Source: Hippopus hippopus
Lineage: Eukaryota; Mollusca; Bivalvia; Cardiida; Cardiidae
Length of the DNA stretch: 64,000 nucleotides
Assembly: GCA_946811185.2 (NCBI GenBank)
Contig: OX328099.1
Span: forward strand, 15,279,859 to 15,343,858
Reading direction: 5' to 3'
Shown here: in pieces, positions 18,265 through 28,017 of the stretch
How the letters are laid out: each line of letters starts with the position of its first letter
Position numbering within the stretch: position 1 is the stretch's first letter
Notes under the pieces: model-generated
What the model was told of the DNA's origin: nothing
Databases searched by the model: none
What the model saw: the letters and a program-made list of their open reading frames with translations, nothing else
Position numbers and translations under genes: made by a program

Positions 18265-18487
18265 TTGGGTCTTTATCCCACAACCCCTAGTTGTAACGAC
18301 GCTGAAGAAGGCAACTGAAAACATTGTGGAAAAAGGAGAAAATGCCGGTAACCAGTATTTTCTCCTTATCCCATGTTTTCTACCTTGTTACAGACAGAAA
18401 TAATCGTTTTAGCTACATTTATTTTGTCGTCTGCAAATGCTTTCAGTTTGATCTAGTCTACAATTTGTTGTTTGGTAATGAGTTACC
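18265..18487 (+). repeat. M1 element (first of three in a row)
   Basis: Left end TCTTTATCCCACAACCC; hairpin AGAAAATGCCGGTAACCAGT; right end TTGTTTGGTAATGAGTTA. Confidence 0.75.
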
Positions 18488-18496
18488 GACAGTAAG

Positions 18497-18683
18497 GAAA
18501 AAGGCTTTTGAAAACATGATGGGAAAAGGAGAAAATGCTGCTAACCAGCATTTTCTCCTTTTCCCAGAGTTTTCTTTTCTCTCAGAGGGACAAATACCAT
18601 CAATTAAGCTCAAATTGACATATCGTCTGTTACTGCTTTCATTATGGAAGACACCAAAATTTTGTCATCTGGTAAAGGATTAA
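18497..18683 (+). repeat. M1 element (second of three)
   Basis: GAGAAAATGCTGCTAACCAG at the centre; right end TCTGGTAAAGGATTAA. The left 10-30 bp are missing. Confidence 0.75.
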
Positions 18684-18684
18684 A

Positions 18685-18895
18685 GCTTTATCAAACGATA
18701 AAATTTTGGACTTGCCCAAATTAAAAATATTTGTGGAATACAAAGTGATTGCATCTCAAATAATGATATTTGTCATTAAAATCAAGGAAACATTGTGGGG
18801 AAAAAAAACTGGTCACCAGCTTTTTTTCCTTTTCTTACTTTGTTTTTAGGTCGTTAGAATTCGACTTTTAGGTATGGAGTTAGAAATTCAAACCG
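18685..18895 (-). repeat. M1 element (third of three, opposite orientation, diverged)
   Basis: Starts with the right-end sequence CAAACGATAAAATTTTGGAC. Shortened hairpin AACTGGTCACCAGCTTT. Confidence 0.6.
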
Positions 18896-19319
18896 TAAAA
18901 ATTGTGTACGGCAGAGTATGTTAAAGGTGATAGGTAGTGAAACGGAATGATTGGCACATTGTTTTATTACGAAGACAGTATGGTTTACTGCCTTTTGTTT
19001 TAAAGTAAACTTCAGTTTTACACATAGAGTAGTCGATTTTAAGGTTCTTTTACGGATTAATTTATGATAAAAGGTATTTTTTAAAATCTTTTTTGCTAGG
19101 CACTACTTTTAAATTTCGCCGTAATGGTTGGCTTGTCTTGTTGTACATATCAAGATTTTCGATAGTTCTTTTTATAATTTCCTTTTCGTCAGCTATTATT
19201 TTGTTACCGTTCTATCAATTTCCTTTCCGGTATGTTTCGATTCAAGCACCGTTTCATGCTTTCTATCCTTTTTTCCACCATGGTTCATGTCATGTTCACG
19301 GTCTTAGTTGTCTATCTCC

Positions 19320-19460
19320 GAAATCCATCCATCCATCCATCCATCCATCCATCCATCCATCAACCCATCCATCCATCCATCCATCCTTCCATCCATCCAT
19401 CCATCCACCCAATCACATTCATTCATTCATTCATTCATTCATTCATTCATTCATTCATTC
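19320..19460. repeat. (ATCC)n then (ATTC)n microsatellite
   Basis: Unbroken CCATCCATCC units change to CATTCATTC units at about 19420, suggesting one tract derived from the other by a point change and expansion. Confidence 0.95.
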
Positions 19461-19544
19461 ATAACGAGAATGTGAGATTGAAACTCTAATAGAAAGCTAG
19501 TTTTGTTGTTTGTGTATGCTTTTAAGAAGAGGTCGTCATTTACA

Positions 19545-19808
19545 GCCTGGCGGAGTAGCACAGTGGTTAGCGTATCTGAGTCACGACATGGTGGTTGCGA
19601 GTTCGACACCCGGTTCAGGAAAACTTTCTTTCTGGTAATTTTTCCCCTTTCACATCTGATACATGTGACAAAAGTAGTCACTGGCTTGGGAAGAAAATTG
19701 TGTCAGTACTGGTGTGAGAACGTCAGGAAACACATGCTTAGGTGCACTGACCGCCGTGATATGACCTAAGCTGTTTAAACGGCATTAAAATCCGATTTAA
19801 ACGAACAA
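19545..19808 (+). mobile_element. tRNA-derived SINE (second family)
   Basis: The head GCCTGGCGGAGTAGCACAGT (box A region) and GGTTGCGAGTTCGACACCC (box B) are followed by GTCAGTACTGGTGTGAGAAC and the 3' domain GACCGCCGTGATATGACCTA...CGGCATTAAAAT. Related full copies: 52290 (plus) and 41290 (minus). Confidence 0.8.
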
Positions 19809-20079
19809 AATCATTTATAGACTGGTTCTATACCGTTCTAACTCTTCCGATGATCATAGAATGATTTTGCAGGCAACGAAGATCGAGATCAGACTACACA
19901 AAAGCACTTTCTGATATATTTTGAGATAATCTGGTTGAAACGACATTAACCAATAGCTGTACAAATGTTGCTTTTGTTACACTGGCCTGGACTACTTTTA
20001 GAAAGGGGAACAGTTGCATATATATGAAGTAGGCAATAGTTCTCTTTACCGCAACGTTTTCCACGCTATTGAACACTGC

Positions 20080-20185
20080 TCAGGCTGTTACGCGCTTTTG
20101 CGGACATTGTACACCAAGATCAGATTTGGCGTTCTGTCTGTGCTGTCTGATCATGATCTTTATATACCGGCCGAAATGTGAAATT
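20080..20185 (+). repeat. Diverged M4 fragment
   Basis: TTTTGCGGACATTGTACACC, CAAGATCAGATTTGGC and CTGTCTGATCATGATCTTTA recall the M4 centre. A poly(C)/(CA)n tract follows at 20207-20240. Confidence 0.45.
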
Positions 20186-20479
20186 TTACGACCATGCCTC
20201 CGTTTAACAACCCCCCCCCCCCCCCCCAAACACACACACACGAAGAAAATCTTGAATTGAACTAATTTGGTGTTTAATACTGGCTGGATATCTTCATTTA
20301 ATTCATACGTTATTTAAGGTTTGATGGATCATATCCTTTCCTTGAAATATTTCGTCACAGCCTCCCTCGTCTAAGGCTATCACACTTGCCTATCCGGATG
20401 AGTAGGAATCTAGTTAACTGAGAATTGAGTATGATTACTTGCCTTCCAAAAATAGGGAAAAGAAATGCCCTCCTCCGTG

Positions 20480-20725
20480 AACAGGTAGGGGGCTAAATGC
20501 AAGTGGGGGAAAAAAAAACCCTGACCGATGTTAGCCTGCACATCGCTCAGGCTGACATTGGTCGAGACTTCGCTAATTGTAAATTTTATGTATGTCGAAG
20601 GACCAGTCTACCTCATGGTTTAGTTGGTTTTTCGACAAAATGGATTTTAGGGTTTCATTATTGTGTGATGACTTGCTTGGTATAATACAACATGGAGATG
20701 AATTAAACCCCCTTTTTCTTTGTCT
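20480..20725 (+). repeat. M2 element, diverged
   Basis: Core TTAGCCTGCACATCGCTCAG. Body GTCGAAGGACCAGTCTACCT and GTGATGACTTGCTTGGTATA. Confidence 0.65.
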
Positions 20726-20729
20726 TGCG

Positions 20730-20815
20730 GCAGATAACCCCTGAAAACATGACATTAGATGGAATTTGTACATCATCAACATTTTTTTCTTTTGCCACAA
20801 ATCTTTCACATGTAT
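20730..20815 (+). repeat. Short repeat shared with 22955-23045
   Basis: TGAAAACATGACATTAGATG...TCTTTTGCCACAAATCTTTC matches TGAAGACATGACGCAAGATG...TCTTTTGCCACAAATCTTTC at the second site. Nature unknown. Confidence 0.55.
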
Positions 20816-21088
20816 TTGAGTCACGCTCTGTGAAAAGTGGGCTTACAGCATCTGTAAAAAGTATCGACCCAGGTCAGCCTGCAAATTCCGCGCAGGCTGA
20901 CCTGGGTAGAAACTTTTTTACTATTGGTCAATTGTCTGGATATCCAAGGACCAGAGTACCTCATGATTTAGTTGTCTATTATGTATACAAAATGGATTGT
21001 GTGGATCCGAAATTATGTGATGATTTTCTTCGTACCATGCATAACGGAGATGTATTTAACCTCCTTTTGCCAGAGAATAGCTCATTTT
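20816..21088 (+). repeat. M2 element, full length
   Basis: Ends GAGTCACGCTCTGTGAAAAG and CTTTTGCCAGAGAATAGCTC. Core CAGCCTGCAAATTCCGCGCA. Confidence 0.8.
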
Positions 21089-21171
21089 TACATCAACGCT
21101 GATTCATTTTGATATCGGATAATCTTTGGAGATGTTTCAAAATCGTAAATTTGGTTCATGAGGTAAACAGT

Positions 21172-21535
21172 TAAGGGCACAGTAGCGGCCAATTGTAGAC
21201 AACGCCGGTGTTAAAATGCATTTAGACTTAAATCATACCATTTTAAAAGTACGGAAATTAATGTGGAGGTGTTACTGTAAGGTCGGTCTAAGTGTTAGTC
21301 GCTGGTAGAGAAGTGAATTTTAAACTAGGTTAAAAGTTGCCAGGTCGCTCTGTCTTTTATTTATTTTTTAGCTGATTATAACATTCAATTTTCTGCCAGC
21401 GACTAACACTTGGACCGACCACACAATAACAGATTGTCATCTTCACTCAATATTTTCCATTATTATAAAAGTTATGATTTAAATTTGATTACATTTTAAC
21501 ACCTGTTTTTTGCCTATTTCGGACGATTAAGTGGT
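21172..21535. repeat. M6 element, full length
   Basis: The left arm (GGTGTTAAAATGCATTTA...AAGTGTTAGTCGCTGG) is repeated in inverted order on the right (CCAGCGACTAACACTTGG...ACATTTTAACACCTG). Confidence 0.75.
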
Positions 21536-21712
21536 TTATCTATGTTATAACATTAGGCTTTCGAGTAAAAAGGATTCAAAAGATAATAATTGAAATTAAA
21601 GGAAAATATCCTGCTTTAATGACGTAAAAAACATCGGGGAAAAAGGAACGCTACCTTCATGCAAATTTTCCTCTAAAGTATCCGCTTTTGAACATCGAGA
21701 ATGTTAAGGATT

Positions 21713-21926
21713 TAACCCTTTCGACACCATAGGCGAAAACAGTGACTTTTGCGGACGGCATAGATCAAAATCAGACTGCACAAAACGTGCAGTCTGATCT
21801 TAGATCTATACTGTCCGCTTGTGCAGTTAAGCCTATACAATCAAAATCTCCGTAAGTTTCAACAGATTCTATTTAGAGCTGTCGAAAGAGGTCGAGTTTA
21901 TTTATTTGGCGCTGAAACAGTTAAAG
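21713..21926 (+). repeat. M4 variant with TTAA ends
   Basis: TTAACCCTTTCGACACCATA starts it. The centre is TAGATCAAAATCAGACTGCA inverted around AAACGTG, and the right end is GGCGCTGAAACAGTTAA. A distinct subfamily, also at 46358, 30824 and 34985. Confidence 0.7.
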
Positions 21927-21929
21927 ATA

Positions 21930-22595
21930 GGACAAAGATCACTGTTAATGGACTAGAAGATTACAGCAAATCAATATGTTTACGAGAAAAAAAATGAAAA
22001 AAGATTTGATTTCACTTTCTACGTAATCCCCGTGTGACATTGTTAAGCAAAAATGTAAGACAATTTCTGGACACGGATGATGTGAAAATCGATAGAAAAA
22101 AAAATGTTCGTTTTTTTTGTAGACAGTTCGGTGTCCTTTTTGTGACGCTTAATTTTCTTCATGGTAATTTTATTCCTCTGTGGCGCGATACAGATCCATT
22201 TTTAAGTTAACAGTAAAAAAAAAAAAATCTTTTAAACCATGTTTTTTTTTACAAGTTCACATGGAGGAGTCATCACGTAAAGTCTAAAGTAATCTTCCAC
22301 CAATTTGTTTTTAAAACGAATAAACTATCTGTTCTAATTTCCGGACTGATTTAAGATATACGTATAAGTTATGAATATCATATTGTTTTCGAACTAATTT
22401 TACGCAATGTTATTCAAATGCAATATAATAATCTAATTGAATACAACCTTAACTGTATTGGCCAGAAATTTTAGCGTTTGACGTTTGAAAAATAAATTTA
22501 AATCCTGACATAACAAATAAGGAGTATTTCTTTTTGGAAAATAAAATTGAATAATAATAATAATAACTTGTATGTGGAAAGCAAGTTTTTTTTCT
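21930..22595. other. AT-rich DNA without recognisable features
   Basis: Poly(A)/poly(T) runs and an (AAT)n tract at about 22550 are all that is seen. Confidence 0.5.
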
Positions 22596-22599
22596 GTCT

Positions 22600-22828
22600 C
22601 AACTCTTTATCAGACGAAAAAAAATCAGACTTGTCCAAATTGAAAGAATATGCAGACCATAAATTCAGTGTAGCTCAAATGCTCGGCGGAATCTGCCTGT
22701 GAAAGAATAGATAACATTATGGAAAAAGGAGAAAATGCTGGTTACCAGCATTTTCTCCTTTTCCCACAATGTTATCAAAAACTTGTTTGTAAGATCGTTA
22801 AAAGTCAGGCTTGTGTGATTAAGGGTAA
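22600..22828 (-). repeat. M1 element, full length
   Basis: Left CTCTTTATCAGACG; perfect hairpin GAGAAAATGCTGGTTACCAG; right GTGTGATTAAGGGTAA. Confidence 0.85.
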
Positions 22829-23477
22829 ATCAAGAACTAACTGACAAGGACCTAAAGAATGCACCTGCATCTCTCTGGAGTCTCAGTTCTTTGATTTTAA
22901 CTCAACCGCAGTTCACTTCTTGAAAACAATTCAGCCGTCTTTTATGTCCTCCTGCAGAGCACCTCTGAAGACATGACGCAAGATGGAAATTTGTGCGTAT
23001 GCGGCATTTTCTTCTTTTGCCACAAATCTTTCATATGTTTTTATACATGAATGCTAATTCATTTAATCCAACGAACTTTCTGACATCTCCAATGAATAAA
23101 ACTTTTTTGAAACATTTTTCAGAGAAAACTTCCTGTCACAAGTAAAGGCAAGACTTGATGTAAGGCATAAATAAAATCTACAGGTATTTTGTCACGTTGT
23201 CATGTTGCTGTTGGATGTGGACAAAAAGATACACGTAATGTTCAGTCAAAGCGGCTATGAATGGACCTCATAGAACGCCAGCTTTCCGTCTTGATTGTCC
23301 CATTTTTCAACTTGGATCGAGACAGTTTCTGAGAACCAGAGGTGGGATACAAAGAAATTAAGATTAGTTGTTTACAAGATTCAATAAACGTTCCAGTTTG
23401 ATTGTATCTAACAGCGTACATTTGAATCAGTAGTGTGAGAAATTTCAAACAAAATTGAGAAAAACAAAAGAGTTAAG

Positions 23478-25568
23478 ATGGCAACCAGCGTTGGAATGGT
23501 ACAACACAAATACGTTACCGGTGTACTGATGGATAAAAGTAATATCTACTCAAGCTCACCAAAGAATCAATTAAAAATGAAAGCTTTACCAGCGCGTTTC
23601 AGGGAAGAAACGCTACAACAAGGAGTAAACCAGACATTAAAAGAGGCTGCTCTGATAAATATAGTAGCTGCGGTTAACGATAACCAAAGGGGAGACGATC
23701 ATGATAAATATGAAATAAGCGCTGCACCAGGATCAGCTATCGATTCACTCAGTAATACGATGGCAGTAATATCGAATTTGATGAATGCCCGACGGAGAAC
23801 AGTATCCATACCACGTAACTCTAAAGTACAAGACTCATTTAACCTTCCGAAAAACACAATACAAAAGAAGCCGGTGTATTACAAACATTCTGACGACGAA
23901 GAAGTTTCTAGACGAGAGCAACAGCGAGCCATATTCACAAGGATGCAAGGTACTGAAGATTCTACTTTGAAAATTTACCAGACAGGTCACGGCGATAAGA
24001 AAAAGCCTGCTAAGGAAGTGGTCATTAAATCTCTTCCGACTAGACCCCATGCTATTGAATACAACGTTATGCATAACACATATCAGTCCATGTCAACAAA
24101 GAAACAAAATATTATCAAAGCAAAGGAGCGTGAAAGCGAAAGTCGCTCCTCAGTCAGAAAACTGGGTGCTTTGAAAAGAACAGAAACAAGACAAGTGCAT
24201 AAAATTCCAAAATGTGACGCGGTGGATCTCTCAGACACTGACACAAGTGCGAACTTACAAGAAATCTTCAGTATCCTTAGTACGAACGACCAAAAACATT
24301 TTTCAAAAAAGTATGAAAAAACTGATTTTGAATATTACAGGACAAAGTCCCTCCCAGCAATGCTTCCGAACAAGGCTTCGTTATCGAGGTCTAGTGTCTC
24401 ATCGCAGTCGACGAGACATCCAAATTCAGCAATAAGAGGAAGACATCTGTCACGTAGTATAACTAAAAGAACCCCCGATTCTCTGTATAAAAGGACAATG
24501 AATATGCCGAATGGGTATGGATTTGAAAAGTTGGCTATATGTAACGGCGTCAATCAAGATCCGGATATAGTTAGTCCGGTGGCGTATGATTCAACAAAGT
24601 CTAATGGTAACAAACAATCTTTTGCAGGACTTGTCACCCAGAAGTCAAGTTGGAAGCAGAGATCGCTAAAGCCGTCTATCCTAGCACAGTCCTTTGATCC
24701 GCATCATGACGTTGATGTTGAGAAAGATGAATTTCTTGCTGGTAAAAAGATTTTCCTCACAGACACAGAAGATAATTTCCGCGAGGCTGTCAAAAGTGCG
24801 ATGAACGGAAATGTGGACTCACACTACGAGGAGGTCAATTACTCTATCACACCTACCGGAATAAGTAGCAGTATGTCTATGTACAATAATGGAAAAGGGC
24901 GCAAACACATGCAGTTTGTTCGCAGACGGTTTTTAAGTGATAGTTCTGATGATAGTTTCCCAGATGACAAACCAGACGAAGACGAAGAGGAAGTCAATAT
25001 TTATCATGATACACGAATGATCCATGCGCCAGTTTCTACTTCACTGTCTTATTCACCAATATCCGCAAACCAGCTTCTAAGAATTCAACAGAAGATAATA
25101 CCAGCAAACATAAAAACCGACACCCCCACTATTCAACCGTATTTTTCTACAACGTCTAGCATAACATTACAACAGCCTGAAAGACAGAAAAGTGATTTGT
25201 CTCGTAAAGTTTTTGTTAGGTCGGATGAAGAGGCAAACGAAATTGAGATTAAAGTTAAACCGCATGATGAAGAGCCAAAACTCCTAAAGGAAAACATAGA
25301 GGAACAGTACGACAGCGAGCCAGAATTTACTGAAATTCGTGACATTGCCTGTTCACCCGTTGGAAGAGATATTAGTACTGCTGCCAGTAAAAGTCAATCT
25401 GAAATTCCCGATAGAAGATCGAGTTCTAGTTTTTATAAGCTTGTGAAAGCGGTAGACTCGCATTCATATGCGGAATTCGAGCATAAGAAGCTGAGACGAC
25501 TCGCGCCCGGTGTTTGTGGTAAAGCTTTAGACAACCAAACAACTGAGTTTGTGAAAATTCGATTATAG
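23478..25568 (+). CDS. 696-residue disordered Ser/Lys-rich protein, single uninterrupted frame
   Basis: The ATG (AAGATGG, good initiation context) opens a 696-codon frame ending in TAG with no break. There is no signal peptide or membrane segment. Composition is low-complexity: many Ser/Lys/Asp, SRSS and RRREQ-type patches, likely kinase sites (RRRFLSDSSDDSFPDD, RRTVSIPR) and an acidic block DEDEEE at about 510-515. The last 30 residues (KLRRLAPGVCGKALDNQTTE) are more ordered. It could be a cytoskeletal or scaffold protein, but I recognise no domain. It may be intronless or just the main coding exon; I found no compelling splice partners nearby. A frame of this length with biased codon use in AT-rich DNA is very unlikely by chance. 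Confidence 0.85.
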   Translation: MATSVGMVQHKYVTGVLMDKSNIYSSSPKNQLKMKALPARFREETLQQGVNQTLKEAALINIVAAVNDNQRGDDHDKYEISAAPGSAIDSLSNTMAVISNLMNARRRTVSIPRNSKVQDSFNLPKNTIQKKPVYYKHSDDEEVSRREQQRAIFTRMQGTEDSTLKIYQTGHGDKKKPAKEVVIKSLPTRPHAIEYNVMHNTYQSMSTKKQNIIKAKERESESRSSVRKLGALKRTETRQVHKIPKCDAVDLSDTDTSANLQEIFSILSTNDQKHFSKKYEKTDFEYYRTKSLPAMLPNKASLSRSSVSSQSTRHPNSAIRGRHLSRSITKRTPDSLYKRTMNMPNGYGFEKLAICNGVNQDPDIVSPVAYDSTKSNGNKQSFAGLVTQKSSWKQRSLKPSILAQSFDPHHDVDVEKDEFLAGKKIFLTDTEDNFREAVKSAMNGNVDSHYEEVNYSITPTGISSSMSMYNNGKGRKHMQFVRRRFLSDSSDDSFPDDKPDEDEEEVNIYHDTRMIHAPVSTSLSYSPISANQLLRIQQKIIPANIKTDTPTIQPYFSTTSSITLQQPERQKSDLSRKVFVRSDEEANEIEIKVKPHDEEPKLLKENIEEQYDSEPEFTEIRDIACSPVGRDISTAASKSQSEIPDRRSSSSFYKLVKAVDSHSYAEFEHKKLRRLAPGVCGKALDNQTTEFVKIRL

Positions 25569-25569
25569 C

Positions 25570-25790
25570 CAAGTAAAATGCCACACTCGTGGTTTTATAT
25601 ATCATTGCCATAGTCAATCAATGTACGGACTGTCACATCCCTCTGTTCCACCCTCATATCTGATACCATTAAGAACTGTTATTTTAATAGCATGATCATG
25701 TCTGTAATCACGATTTGATTTGACTTTTGCTGGGGAGCTTGGCAGTATAATCGTTCCTCAATACTTCTTTACAATATGAAGAAAATATTT
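25570..25790. other. Downstream region of the 696-codon gene
   Basis: No AATAAA in a clear position and no other feature seen before the M2 relic at 25792. Confidence 0.4.
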
Positions 25791-25791
25791 G

Positions 25792-25892
25792 AGCCACGCT
25801 TTGTGAAAAGGGGACTTAATGCATCTGCAAAAAGTATCGACTAATGACGGAGATGCATTAAGCCCTCTTCTGCCAGAGCATGGTTCATTTGA
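25792..25892 (+). repeat. M2 element with large internal deletion
   Basis: The left end GAGCCACGCTTTGTGAAAAG to AAAGTATCGAC is joined directly to GACGGAGATGCATTAAG...CCAGAGCATGG. The 150 bp between, with the hairpin core, are gone. Confidence 0.75.
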
Positions 25893-26473
25893 ATTTCTAC
25901 TGCAGATATGTGTTAACTTTTATATATTTCTTTTATTCTCCATTACCTTTCTCATGCATTGTTGACTGTTCTATCAATGCCTTTAATAGTGAAATGAATA
26001 TTCAAATTGAAGCTGTGATTGAGAAGATAAGTTTTGTTCTTGTTAAATTGTAGGAAATGTCGTCTACCAAGGTATGTTTGAAATTGTGCTCTTTTAGTCC
26101 AAAATTTATTTTCATTTATTTTCTTGTGTATTTTGCTTCCCCCCCCCCCCCCGCTTTTGTATAGGATAAAGCATTGAAGGGAAACATATAGATATTTGAA
26201 TGTGTCTTTCTTATCAGCCGTGAAGAAACTGGGCGGTAAAGAGATACATTTTCGAGGCTTAATTAAAGGGATGGTCGTTATGCAATCTGCTATCCCAGGT
26301 GAGACCAGATATGACGTCAGAGTAGCTTTTTGAACACGCCCTACATGAAAGACGCGTGTCAATATTTATGTGACATTCCTCCAAAATATTTATTGATCGT
26401 TTACAAACTATTGCCTATCTAACTTGGAAAAATAAAAAAAAAAAACCCCAAACAAACAATAAAAACACTCTTT

Positions 26474-26845
26474 AAAGGCCCAGTAAAGGCCAAAATATCA
26501 AAGCAGGTGTCATAATACATTTAAATTTAAATCATACCATTTAAAAGTATGGAAAATATAGTGGAGATGACAGTCTGTTATCGTGTGGTTAGGCCATATG
26601 TTAGTCGCTGGCAGAAAAAAGAATTTTAAAATCAGGCAAAAAGTAAACAAAAGACACAGCTACCAGACAGGTTTTAACCTAGTTTTGAAATTAATTTCTC
26701 TGGCAGTGACTAACACTTGGACCGACCGTACAATGACAGATTGTCATCTTCACAATAATTTCCATACTTTTAAATGGTATGATATAAATTCAAATGCATT
26801 TAAACACCCGCTTTGTTTACGTTTGGCCTTTATTGTTACTTTAAG
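26474..26845. repeat. M6 element, full length
   Basis: AAGGCCCAGTAAAGGCCAAA and AGCAGGTGTCATAATACATT on the left. The inverted right arm is CAGTGACTAACACTTGGACC to AAACACCCGC, with GGCCTTTATTG at the end. Confidence 0.75.
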
Positions 26846-27142
26846 CTTAGCTTGATTAAAAAAAAAAAATCACAATAGATTTCTTGAAGAAGACAATTTT
26901 CTGTAATTTTGATGTTGTGGTTTGGTGACACCTGACACAAAGACAATTCTGAGGATTTGATGATTGAAAGGTGTAAGGAACCAGAAATACGAAAAAGGGA
27001 GTCGGAAAAAGAAATTAAGAAAACAGGCGAAACATGGTTATTCGTTTTATTTTTGGAAAATTCGATATGTTGTTGTTTTATAGATCTAGTCGTTAAAGCC
27101 TTTCTGATCTCGACATCGCATTCATTCAATGGATCGCTGATG

Positions 27143-27365
27143 TTAACCCTTTACCAAACATTACAATTTCAGACTGGTCTTTTTTAAAACCATTAGCAGA
27201 AGACAAATGAGGCAAAATGTTAAGACTTGTATTTGAAAGGTTATAAAACATCGTGTGAAAAGGAGAAAATGCTGGTTACCAGCATTTTCTCCTTTTCCCA
27301 CGATGTCTTCAAAAGATTTCTTCCTATGGGTCATTAAAATACGCGGCTGTTTGGTAAAAGGATTG
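27143..27365 (-). repeat. M1 element, full length
   Basis: GTTAACCCTTTACCAAACAT on the left; hairpin with AACATCGTG/CACGATGT arms, a compensated pair change relative to AACATTGTG/CACAATGTT; right GGCTGTTTGGTAAAAGG. Confidence 0.85.
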
Positions 27366-27665
27366 AAGGAATCGCGAAGGCGAACGAGTCATTGATATAA
27401 AATCTTGTTTCAGGGTCTTTAAAACACGGGATCGTGTGGTAAAGTATTGAAGAAATCGCGAAGGAGAACCTAAAAAGAAAGGTTTTGATATAAAATCTTG
27501 TCTTCAGGGTCTTTAAAACCCGAAATTGTGGGGTAAAGGATTGAAGGAATCGCGAAGGGGAACTTTACAGATAAAAAAAAAAAAATGATATTAAATTTTG
27601 TTTCAGAGTTTTTCAAAACACAAGATTGTGTGGTAACGGATTGAAAGAATCGCGAAGGTTAGCCC
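27330..27665. repeat. Four tandem units grown from the M1 right end
   Basis: GTCTTTAAAACACGGGATCG, then TGTGGTAAAGTATTGAAG, AATCGCGAAGG and GATATAAAATCTTGTTTCAG repeat with a period of about 95-115 bp. The first unit is the terminal part of the M1 copy. Confidence 0.7.
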
Positions 27666-27959
27666 ATAAGATGAAAAACAAGTTATTGATGAAAAAATTT
27701 TTTTTTTCTATAATGATGGATATATTTAGGATAAAAAAAAAAAAAAAACGTGTTATTGATATAAAATCTTAGCCTACTTTTTTTTGCGATATTGAGGAAT
27801 ATCATTCAACAAGCAAAGTCGGTATTACATTCTGAGCAAATCAATACACGGAGGGATTAATAGAGATAATTGATATTAGACATACCAGTGCACTGCCTCC
27901 TGACACGGAAATCACACAAGGTGACCACTGTATCAGAGATATGACAGGATGACAGGACG

Positions 27960-28017
27960 ATGGTTACATTTCTTATCTATGTTATATTGCATTTTGTGTG
28001 TTTTGGAGTGACAAAAG
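27960..28017 (+). CDS. Exon 1 (signal peptide) of the PAN/mucin-like gene
   Basis: 58 nt: ATG, 19 codons and one spare base before GTGAGT. The hydrophobic core is FLIYVILHFVCFGV. Confidence 0.7.

Noticed and set aside
19093..19489. Open frames with Pro-Ser-Ile-His or Ile-His-Ser-Phe repeats
   Set aside because: They are translations of the ATCC/ATTC microsatellite.
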